From Gordionus sp. m RMFG-2023 (lineage: Eukaryota; Nematomorpha; Gordioida; Chordodea; Parachordodidae): a DNA stretch of 64,000 nt. The notes below the pieces were generated by a model. It searched no databases. It saw nothing but the letters and a program-made list of their open reading frames with translations, and was not told the origin of the DNA. The position numbers were made by a program, and so were the translations under genes. The stretch lies in the NCBI RefSeq assembly GCF_954871325.1, contig NC_088776.1:4037985-4101984 (forward strand), in the 5' to 3' direction. Every line of letters begins with the position of its first letter. The first letter of the stretch is position 1. Below, piece after piece: positions 36,701-48,700 of the stretch.

Positions 36701-39700
36701 AAATCGCCTGAATATTTATTTTTTATAAGTAAGTCATAATTTATTAATATTAAAAAGGGGTGAGAAATTAATTGACGGAAGTGAAATTTCAGCGCTGGGC
36801 TGATTGGATAACTCGAAGAAAAATATTCATGAAATTTTATATATTTTTTCTAAATTACCTTCATTATCAAATTTATTCGAATATATTAAATGTTTTTGCG
36901 CGCTTTCTATGAATTAAGAAATTAATTTTTTTTGCAATTTTGAACATAAATACCTGATAAATTGGGAAAATGACTCTGAGCACCCTTTAGTTGATCTCCT
37001 ATAATTAAGGGGTTTACCTCTTGACAACCCAAATTATCTATAAAATTAAACAAATTATTTCACAAAATAATGTATTACGAAAAGGCATTGTATGATCCAT
37101 TGATGGATAATATTTTTGAATTGAATTAGAAGAATTTTCATTGTCATCTATAAAATATTATATGTTAACTAATTTGTATAATTAAATAAAAATATATACC
37201 AGGATCTCTATTCAGCTTGCCGGTAATTTCTCCCCCATTATCTTTAGATTAACAAAATTAGTTTTCATAAAAAAAGTATTATATAAACTTGGGATATAAT
37301 GATGTAGTGCATCAACACCTATTTGTTCATTCAGGCTAAGATTATTATCCAAAGCATTTGTAAAATAATTTTTGAAATGCATTAATAAATAAATTATAAA
37401 CCAATAAGTAGTGAATCTGAATAATCAACCAGGTTCTCATCAAAACTCAAATCATCACCCAAATCAGCTGTAAGATATGATATTTTAATTAAAAGTATCT
37501 AAGTAAAAAAAAATATGTACCAGAATATTTTGATGTACTAGCTTCTAGCAGCGAATCCCTAATGTTTTCCCAAATTCTTTTCTAAATGTAATAATTTTAC
37601 AAATGTATCTAAATAAACAATATAATATATACCAAAATATTGAAACGGTCTTGGTTTTTTGAGTAAATTACCGCTACTCATGTCAGCTGTAAATAATATT
37701 CTAACGTAATGTATAAACATAAATATGTACCTGGATCTTCTGATGGATTAGACTCTAGCAGCGAATTCGTAATGTTTTCCGAATGTGAAAAGGCATTGTA
37801 TATACCTAGATCCATTGATGGAAAATATTCTTGAATTGAATTAGAAGAATTTTCATTGTCATCTGTAAAATATTATATGTTAACTAATTTGTATAATTAA
37901 ATAAAAATATATACCAGGATCATTCGAATCTTCATAATCTACCAGATTTTGACAAAAGCTCTTATCATCATCCAAATAAGCTATAAAATATTATAAAGAA
38001 ATTATCGTATTAAAAACCTGTATCTTCAGATTTATCTGGTTTAAGTGAATTTATAATTGCATAGATATAATTCAATTATACCTGGCATAGAGGAATCCCA
38101 GATGTTAGGTTTGTGTCCAAACATAACCTCATAGGGTGATGCCTTGATTCCTCTATGATACGATATATTCTTTTGGAATTATATCGTCCCTAAAGCATCA
38201 GCCCAACACGTTGTTTTCTTATTACGAAGAAAACAACGTAATTTATTCTAAAAAAAATTAAAACTAAATTAATTTACTTTGTATTAAGATAAATACCATA
38301 ATATCTTTATCAGCACGCTCGACAACTGAGATTGGGAGTGCCTTCGGCCTTCCATCCACCATTTTACATCCTGGCCACGTGCCCACGATCTTTTGATTGG
38401 TCTAAAAACATATTGACTTACTTGTATAGTAATTATTACAATGGTATTGATCGGAGAGTCCAAACCGTTGGAAGCGAAGCGTGTTAATAAAGGATATTAT
38501 GGTATTTATCTTAATTCAAAATAAATAAATTTAGTTTTATTTTTTTTTTAAAGAATAAATTACGTTGTTTTCTTCACGATAAGAAAACAACGTGTTGGGC
38601 TGACGCTTTGGGAACGAATTAAACTGTAATATTATTTAAATTTTTTAAAAATATTTGTATGCATGGCCTTGGCTCTTAAAATTATAATTGCAAAACCCAC
38701 TGCGCATGTCGGGAAAACCTATTAAATTATCGTCTTATCTTTTATTTTAACCTATTGTAGATTTTATCTTTAATATTTTTTCCATATGGATAAAATTGTA
38801 AATTATTTCAAAAAGGTTCCAGAAAAAAAAATATCGTATCATAGAGGAAACAAGGCCTCACCCCTGTGAGATTATGTTTGGGCACAAACCTAACATCTGG
38901 GATTCCTCTATGCCAAGTATAAATTTACTTAAACCAGAAAAATCCGAAGATCCAGGAAAAGATAACATTTTTACTGAAATTTTAATTTAACATGCTTACA
39001 AATATATATTTTTACCTATTTAATTTAAAAAAACTCAAAAAAGTTCAAAAATAACGATTATGACATTTGTCACTTTTTCTATGGTACATTTTCACTGAAA
39101 TTTTAATTTAACATGTTTATATTTTTACCTAAAAAATCACCGATCAAAAGATATATCAGGAAAAAATAGGTAAAATAAAATAATCTTATAAAATATTTGA
39201 AAATAATCTTAAAAATTATTCAAAAATAATCTTAAAAAATATTTGGAAAAAAATATTAAAAATTAGCGATCAAAAGATATAGCAGGAAAAATATGTAAAA
39301 AATAATATTAAAAAATATTAAAAAATCAGAAAAAAATATGTAAAAAATAATATTAAAAATATTAAAAATTAGCGATCAGAAGGTAAAAAATAATATTAAA
39401 AATTAGCGATCTAAAATCATTTTGTAAAAATATTATATTTTAAAACAAATTATATTATCTAAAAAAAAATTATAAATTAAGTAAAAATAATAATCTTAAA
39501 AAATTAATAATAATAAATTAAAATATTGTTAATAATATAATATTACAAAAATAATACATTGCCTAAATAACTAATTCAGCTTGCCTACCACCGTAACACA
39601 TTGCCTAAAATAATCAATACAGTGTTGTGATGATTTAATGAAACATATTGACGATTAAATTAAAACCCATTCATATGAAATTATATTCTTACACTGAGAT

Positions 39701-42700
39701 TTAGTCGAAATGAGAACGTGAATAAAGCCTTTATTTGGGAAAACTAAATTAAATTCTTCGTTTAAGTAAAGTTTTTATCTTTAAGAAAAAGAAAAAAAAC
39801 TATTTATCTAGATAATATAAAAATTTATATGATCAAAATCTTTTTCTAAAAAAACATATATATATATCACGAATAACATTTAATATGTTCAATTTACATA
39901 ATACTGTAATTCTACCTACCGAGAAGGGTTTAACTCTGTTGGCGGCTTCACTCAAAATAACACATTCGAAATCTATATAAAAAAAGATTGAAATATTTTT
40001 TTTTCTTTTAAAATAATTTTTATCTATAAACTGGACTGGAAGACTTTTCTGAATGAGTTATAAAATATATAAATTTTTAACTTATTTCTTCAATTGTTTA
40101 TTTTATTTTCTATCAAATTTACCTTTCTTATATTAAAGTTTCGAAAATGACTTGTGAAATCTTTATTTAATGTAAATTTTATTTACATAATAAAAAAGAT
40201 CAAAAAATATTTATTTTTTCTTTTGTATTGCACATAATATTACGAAAAAAATATATATTTATATTATATAATATCTAGTGTAATAATTTAATAAATTAAT
40301 TGTTCAAAGGAATAGATCGGATTCCCTCTTCGATATATCGTATCTAATGTTGGTAGAAGGCTGTGAAATTGGAATTAGTGAAATTAAGCAATAGGCTAGT
40401 AATTGCTTCAATTATATGAATTCTGTTATTGGGTTTGGGATATCTAGAGCGATACTGATTTTTCGAAACGCCAAAAAGTTTCTCAATGGGGTTTAATCGA
40501 GGGGAATAGGGTGGAAGATATACTATATTTTGATAGTTTTCTGTTATTATATGAGCTCGGTGAATGGGTGCATCATCCATTATTATTAGCGAAATTCAAC
40601 GGTAAAATGGATGATAATTCATCCAGGTAAGTTTTGAATTTTATTGATGTAAATGCCCCGTCTATAATCATGTATTTTTTGAGACCATTAATTCCTATGG
40701 TAGACAAAACCGATACGTTTTTCCCCTTTGAAGGAGGGAGCTTGACGGATGGCCTCTTACCCAGAGGTGCCCATCCATAGTGGGAAATGACGTGGGAATT
40801 GAAGCCTATTTTATCTAAATAGAATATATTTTGAAATGGCACGTTCATCATTTTTAGGCAATACTCTCCAATAATTATAACATCTGGGGAATTCCGTCTA
40901 TCGGGTTATTTTCTAGCCCTTTTTCTGCTCCACCCCATTGATTTAATGCATCTAGATATTCCCGAATCACTCATTTTGAGATGAGGTGGTAAATTTTTCA
41001 CTATATTTTTTATCGTCAATCCATTATTATGTTCTAGTAGCTGTATAATTTTAGATTTTAATTCTGAATCATCCTTTTTGTTCCTTCTTCTTTGATGGAT
41101 TATGTAATCGGCCAAGTGGTCACCGTAGTATTCGGGGAATGTTATCCTTTTGAAACGGTATACCGAAGCAATGGATAAATTGAGATCATGGGCCATTGTC
41201 TTTGCGCTTGGCTGTTCAAATTTAGGTTTACTAAGCCATTTTTTTGCTATGGCTATTTTTTCCTGACTCCAATTGCCATATTTCTTCTGTGGTTTATGAT
41301 AGGTATCAGAGTTTGTTGTAGAACCAATTATTTGATTAGATAAAGAAATATTTGTTATGTCAAATAAAGCTGAATGTGAAATATTTTGAGAATAAGTTGA
41401 TTCTTCCTGTGAGTAAAAATCTAAAAAATTATACATAATAAAACAATATAATGTTAAATGTTAAAAACCTGTAGATCGTAGAAAAGGTCTAAGATACGGG
41501 AGATAGTGAAATTATTCATAATAAATAAGTTAAGAAAAGTTTAAAAAAATAATTTATAAGTTTTTAAAAAAAATTTTAAAGAAAAAGAATTGTTTTAATT
41601 TTTTTTATATATGTACATAAATACAAATGTGTTATTTTAATTATTTTTGCAAGCAATATACTTATACATGGATGGATTTTAATTTAATCCTCAATATGTT
41701 TCAAATCATCACACTGTATATCCCAAATGTATAATATATCTCAAATGCATTAGATAAAAATTAGCCTTGATTATATATCCAATCTTTATTGTCTCAAATT
41801 AATATATTCAAAATAATTTTTATATATGTACATAAATACAAATGTGTTATTTTAATTATTTCTGCAAGCAATATACTTATACATGGATGGATTTTAATTT
41901 AATCCTCAATATGTTTCATAAAATCATCACAACACTGTATATCCCAAATGTATAATATATCTCAAATGCATTAGATAAAAATTAACCTTGATTATTTATC
42001 CAATCTTTATTGTCTCAAATTAATATATTCAAATTAATTTATATATATGTACATAAATACAAATGTGTTATTTTAATTATTTCTGCAAGCAATATACTTA
42101 TACATGGATGGATTTTAATTTAATCCTCAATATGTTTCATAAAATCATCACAACACTGTATATCCCAAATGTATAATATATCTCAAATGCATTAGATAAA
42201 AATTAACCTTGATTATTTATCCAATCTTTATTGTCTCAAATTAATATATTCAAATTAATTTATATATATGTACATAAATACAAATGTGTTATTTTAATTA
42301 TTTCTGCAAGCAATATACTTATACATGGATGGGTTTTAATTTAATCCTCAATATGTTTCATTAAATCATCACAACACTGTATATCCCAAATGTATAATAT
42401 ATCTCAAATGCATTAGATAAAAATTAACCTCGACTATATATCCAATCTTTATTGTCTCAAATTAATATATTCAAATTAAATTCAATACAAACATAAAAAA
42501 ATAAAAAAGAAAAAAAAAATATTCAAATTAAAAAAAATCATAATGAATGAATGTCTTCGATTTCCCTATTTCTTCTACCTATTTATCACGACATACATCT
42601 TCATATAATATTACACCGATATTTTCCGATATTCACCCAAATCCGACCCGATAACCGAAAAGTCGTGCTTAATTTTACGCCCAAAAAGCGTGACGTCATA

Positions 42701-45700
42701 GTTTTAATTTTGATCGCAAAATGGATCGAAGCTATTAATTAGTACTAAGTTTAATTACTAATTTATGGTACTAAAAATTGATAAAAATTTTTCAGAAAAA
42801 AATGGCTTTTAAGTCGCTTTTCGATCTGAAAGTTGGTCCGTACGCCTGTGTTAATTCCATTACTTTACTCTATTAAATTTGCAAATTTTAATTTTATTTC
42901 TTTTTTTATAGGTGTACCCCGATGGTATAAGGCATATAAGATCGGATAAAAGGGTCAACGAATGGAAAACCCCTCAAAGGAAACAGATAACTAAATGCGC
43001 CCTCAATAATAGGCAGGTGGTTATAGCTCTAACCGGCGGGGAAATCGTTTACTTCGAAATGGACCCGGTAATATACTCACTTTCATGGGGAACGTTCTTT
43101 TTATGTTTACATTAACACAGTACCAATTAAGACGTGGCATAATGTTTATTATATAAAAAAAACCGATATTATTAAATATTCGTTACAAAATAGTGTTGAG
43201 TGAACAAAAATTTACACCCACGAACAAGTTCCATATATAACAGGGTTTTTACTCCTTTTTTTATTACAATGTTAGAACTATAATTTAAATCAAGAAATCT
43301 CTGTTCTAGTGTTTGTTAAACGGCTCAGAAAAAAAAATATTTCCTAAGCCTCGAGGTTTCGATAATGTATGTTTATACCCTTTGTTCCTTCTATGAACAA
43401 AACCTTCGGGCTTACGTAATATTTTTATGGATGAAATATTGAGTTAGCCGTTTTTAAAAATCGGCTCAAAACGAGCCGTTTAACAACACTACTCTCTGTT
43501 CATCAAAAAAGTATTTTTTTAGAGGTTTTGTTTAGGATAAATTTGGGAATCGATTATAACAGTTATCCTAATTTTTTGCTCGAGGAAATTTTTTTAAAAA
43601 TAAATTAAGCTGCTATATCCGATATTTATCATTCGATCATTAAAATCTTTTCACAAATGTCAACGGAATTATCCCACGTTTTTTTTGTTTCTTTTGAATT
43701 ATGTATCACGGTATATGGAAATACTTTTTTTTTCATTTCATGAATGGCGTACAGTCAGGTCAACTTAACGAATACACGGAACGCAAAGAACTTCCATCCA
43801 CCATTATATGTATGGGACTGGGTAACGTACCGCCAGGTGAACAGAGGTCCAAATTTTTGGCAGTCGGTCTGGCCGATAATACTGTCAGGATAATATCCCT
43901 CGATCCTATGGTAATAATTTTATTCTCGTTTAATTTGGTTATGATGACGAACCTTCAACTACATTTTCTCTAATTTATTTTATAGAACTATTAAGAGTAA
44001 TTTTGGCAAATTATGTTCCTTAATATAGTTTCTTTTTCTTATATTTATTATGGCTAAAGAATGATTGATACCGAAATAAAATATTTATTTATTGTAACCC
44101 CCCCCTCCCTCTACATCGCTCTCCTTTCGTACCTCTCCCCAAAAAGACTTGTTTATCTCCGTTAAGTATGCAAGCTCTTCCGGCCACGCCCGAATCACTC
44201 TGTATCTCGGAAACCGGTAATATTATGGCTGACAGTAAGCAGCCCACGATCACGGAAGAAGGCGGGGAGGCTGGTTCTAACGCGAACGCGAACAAAAACC
44301 TTAACCTGGCCGGCAATTACTTTCTGAACATTGGATTGCAAGTTTAGAATTTTGTGTTTAGGAGATTTTTTTTATGTAAGGGGGGTGAGGTGTTAAAGAG
44401 TACTAATAATCTCTTGAAAACAATGCTTCATCTAAAAAAGAGTTAAACGTGTTTCCATTTCCATGATTATACAATTTCTGAATTTTATGATAAATTTGAG
44501 ATAACTGAATTAAGCGAAAGATTTAATTGGGCGAATGAGCGAAAAAAAATCTTGGCCTGGGTCTTTCTGCAATTACCTTCTAAATACTGGATTCCAAGTG
44601 AAAATTTTGTGTTCAAGAGATCTTTTTTTTATAAAGGATGAAGTGTAAAAGACGGTTAAGATCTCTTCTCTTCTCTTCTCTTCTCTTCTCTTCTCTTCTC
44701 TTCTCTTCTCTTCTCTTCTCTTCTCTCTCTTCTCTTCTCTTCTCTTCTCTTCTCTTCTCTTCTCTTCTCTTCTCTTCTCTTCTCTTCTCTTCTCTTCTCT
44801 TCTTCTTCTCTTCTCTTCTCTTCTCTTCTTCTTCTTCTTCTCTCTTCTTCTTCTTCTTCTTCTTCTCTTCTCTTCTCTTCTCTTCTCTCTCTCTTCACGG
44901 CCAATTTCATAAGCAAATACGTATTATATTTCCTTTGAAATTTAGTGAAATATTCGAAAAATAAAATATTATTAAATAAACTCGTAGAATGGTGTATTAC
45001 TGAGAACATCTCTAGATCAAGTTACGGGCGATCTTTCCGACACCAGAACGCGTTACCTGGGATCCAAAGCGGTTAAATTATTCAGGATCAGGATTCAGAA
45101 AACTGAAGCGGTATTTTATTATTTAAAATTATTTTTTTGTTTACTTATTATTCATTAATGTATACATGAATGAGAACGGCGGTGGTGAGAATAGGGCCCA
45201 AAAATATTTGGAGGAGTGCGGGGAGGTGGTAGACCACCGTGTGTTGCCTTCCATTCAAATTAACTGATGAATAATTTATCAGCAAAAAAAAATATACAAT
45301 TTTGAATACCTTGATCATAAATTTTCTGAATCTAATTAAAATTCCAGCATTCTTTACGAGATTATAAGTATTTTTTTGATCAATAATCGGTTATAAATAA
45401 TATAAATGTAAGCTATTAAGCATTGTCTATCCATTGGGTGTCCTAAGTGCGATATCCTTTTTTTTAAAATTTTTTTCATACTGATGGATATATAGAGAGG
45501 ATTTAAGATTTGTCGAAGTCATGGGATAAAACATTTGAATGGAAGGGGGGGGGGGGTGGTAGACCACCGTGTGTTGCCTTCCATTCAAATTAACTGATGA
45601 ATAATTTATCAGCAAAAAAAATATACAATTTTGAATACCTTGATCATAAATTTTTTGAATCTAATTAAAATTCCAGTATTCTTTACGAGATTATAAGTAT

Positions 45701-48700
45701 TTTTTGATCAATAATCGGTTATAAATAATATAAATGTAAGCTATTAAGCATTGTCTATCCATTGGGTGTCCTAAGTGCGATATCCTTTTTTTTAAAATTT
45801 TTTTCATACTGATGGATATATAGAGAGGATTTAAGATTTGTCGAAGTCATGGGATAAAACATTTGAATGGGAGGGGGGGGGGTGGTGGTAAGATTGGTTA
45901 GAAGTTATGGATAAGGTTAATATATAGATCAATTAAAATGCCTAGGTAAAATACAAATTTCTAAAGGTTAAAAAAAATTATTTATATCTTAGTTTTAATT
46001 TCTCTTCATCCACTCTACATAAGTCTATAAAATTAAATTATCGGATACATTTAAATAAATTTAATAATTATATTTCGTCTCATTTAATCTAATAAATAAT
46101 AGGTATTTTATTGTAGTTATTTTTATTAAAAATTATTAGAATAAGAAGAAAAAAAATCTATAAATAATATTTAATCTGCAAAGGTGAAGTAATAAATTTT
46201 TGAAAAATTAGACATTTTGTAGCAAATCATAATTTTCATTTCTATATCAAAAATCGTAAAAGTTCGATTATAATTTAATTTTATAATTAATGATATTTAT
46301 TTTAATATTTAAATTTTAATATAATTAAAATAATGGAAAAAAAAATATTACGTTTACCGAAAAATCAATATAAAATGCTGGCAAAGAAAATGTAAATACT
46401 TGGCAAATCTGATTTAAAATAGTGAAAAAGATGGTATATTAATTAAAAATTTTATACGGCTTGCTTTTTACTAATATTATATTAATAACTTACTTATAAT
46501 CCTAAAAAAAGGAATATTTAGAAATTAAAGAAATAAGAAGGCAGACGATAATATATTTTTCATAGACAAATCCTTTTTTTAGAACTTAAAATTTTGAATC
46601 GACGGATATTAATGGAAAAGAAAATGTAAATACTTGGCAAATCTGATTTAAAATAGCGAAAAAAGATGATATATTAATTAAAAATTTTATACTGTTCCCG
46701 AAAAATACTGACATAATAATTAATACTGGTAAAACGAATTAAGTAGTAATTTTATTATTAGGAAAAATATTTTTTTGTAATAGCGCGCACGAATTGAGCA
46801 TTTCAAACGCTGCGTTGCTAGCACAAATAATGCATTTCAATTGGCCTCATTCAAATTTGGTAAGATTACCGTTTGGTTTGGCGTTAGCAACCATTTAAAA
46901 AAAACGCAAAATAGGCTTGCCTTTTTCTAATATTATATTAATAACTTACTTATAATCCTAAAAAAAGGAATATTTAGAAATTAAAGAAATAAGAAGGCAG
47001 ACGATAATATAATTTTCAAAGACCAAATCCTTTTTTTTAGAACTTAAAATTTTGAATCGATATTGGCTTGTTTTTTCTAATATTATATTAATAACTTACT
47101 TATAATCCTAAAAAAAGGAATATTTAGAAATTAAAGAAATAAGAAGGCAGACGATAATATAATTTTCAAAGACAAATCCTTTTTTTAGAACTTAAAATTT
47201 TGAATCGATATTGGCTTGCTTTTTCTAATATTATATTTAATAACTTACTTATATCCTAAAAAAAGGAATATTTAGAAATTAAAGAAATAAGAAGGCAGAC
47301 GATAATATAATTTTCAAAGACAAATCCTTTTTTTTAGAACTCAAAATTTTGAATCGACGGATATTAATAAAAAAGGCAACCTCAATTAAAACGAGGGATG
47401 CGTTACGTTTTTTTTAATTAAAAGATTACGGCAAAACGTAAACGCTCAATTTGTGTGCACTTTAATTTCGAATAAATACTGAAGAAATAAATAAAAAACC
47501 CTTTATTTTAAAAAAAATAAGTTGTCATGTAATTGTTATTTTTTTTTAAAAAAAAAGGTACTCGCCATTTCTAGCCGAAGCTGGCTGAGTTACGGGTACG
47601 AATCGCGTTTTCACTTGACGCCCCTCTCCATATTCGATAGCTCCAACCCGTCCTCTCAGTCCGCTTCCGGTGCGGCAGCAGCTGGATCCTCAGCTTTGCT
47701 TCACGCCTCTTCGTTTTCGTCGGAACAATGCCCGGAAGGCGTAGTGGCTATATCTAGCAATAGTCTGAGGTTAAATCATAATGTATTTATCGAGATAATG
47801 TTACTTTTTAGCCTAATTGATCCTAATCCGACTATTTGCTTAGGCGCCTCGAAAAAAAGAGCTGAACCCCTGAGGATTTAACCAATGAAAATATCGGCCC
47901 GCGTTTGATTTTAGCATATTATTTTGCAAGTCTAGTACTTGGCATAACAAATAGTTATCCAGATAATTTGAATCTGAACCACATATTGACACTGACAAAT
48001 TATATTCGTATATTTCTATATAAATTTTTAAAAAATATTAGAATTTTAGCCCTGGAAAAGCTTGGAGGCGTTTTCAATCAAACTCCGCTCCCGTTAAAAT
48101 ACACTCCCAGGAAGTTCGTCATCCACCACGAAACGGGCAGTTTGATCATCATCGAAACCGATCATAACGCTTACACCCAGGAGAGCCAACAGATCAGGAA
48201 ACAGCAGATGGCCGAAGTTTTGTTTATATTATGATTATTTAATACTAATTGAAGTTTCCATACTTCCTTGTAATTGAGAACTTTGCATACAGGTATACCG
48301 CTTTCTAAATATCGTAACGCCGAAGTTGATCATTCGTGTTTTAAAACGAAAATATGTTAATTAACCGATCCTATCCGATATAGCAAAATGGGATAGATAA
48401 GCTAGAGTAACCTCGTAACTTCAAGTCCACTAACCTCCCCGGCCACTAAATTGGGCCTCCCGATTTGTTTCTAATTTCTTATAAATATTGGCTCCCCAAG
48501 TAAACTGTTGACCTCCCTCAACTGAAACTTGTTTGCTATGGGCCTGGATATTAATTTTTTTACAAGAATATTGAATTATTTTTCAAAATTTCAGATCATA
48601 TTAGTTTCATATTTTTTTTTAAAATAACTACTAGGAAATGGTAAAATCGGCGGGAGACGAGGAGAAAGAGATGGCGGCCGAGATGGCGGCAGCGTTTCTC

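Larger units (their letters stand above)
34481..39616. mobile_element. 5.1-kb TIR element with integrase remnants (Ginger/KRBA2-like), broken
   Basis: Matching ends TGATTATTTTAGGCAATGTG (34481) and its complement (ending 39616). About 75 bp of strong inverted similarity include GTGGTAGGCA and TAGTTATTTAGGCAATGTA. After a diverged AT-rich stretch, the arms resume inverted similarity around TTTCAGTGAAGATG and GACAATTGTCATAATC (34970-35240 against 38970-39130). The centre is itself a foldback holding two inverted copies of the 3' part of an integrase gene (about 38480-37900 minus; about 38480-38960 plus). Integrase type is judged from the [12 protein letters not shown] and [19 protein letters not shown] blocks, like KRBA2/Ginger-type rve integrases; assignment to Ginger is inference. 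It is clearly broken, with several breaks and no complete copy of the gene. No target duplication could be read, because a Tc1 element abuts the right end. Confidence 0.65.

Noticed and set aside
34481-39616. Interpretation as a Polinton
   Set aside because: Far too short, with no polymerase, ATPase, protease or capsid traces; only integrase-like pieces are present.
44638-45009. Open frames over 100 codons on both strands
   Set aside because: They are translations of the TTCTC microsatellite and its complement.
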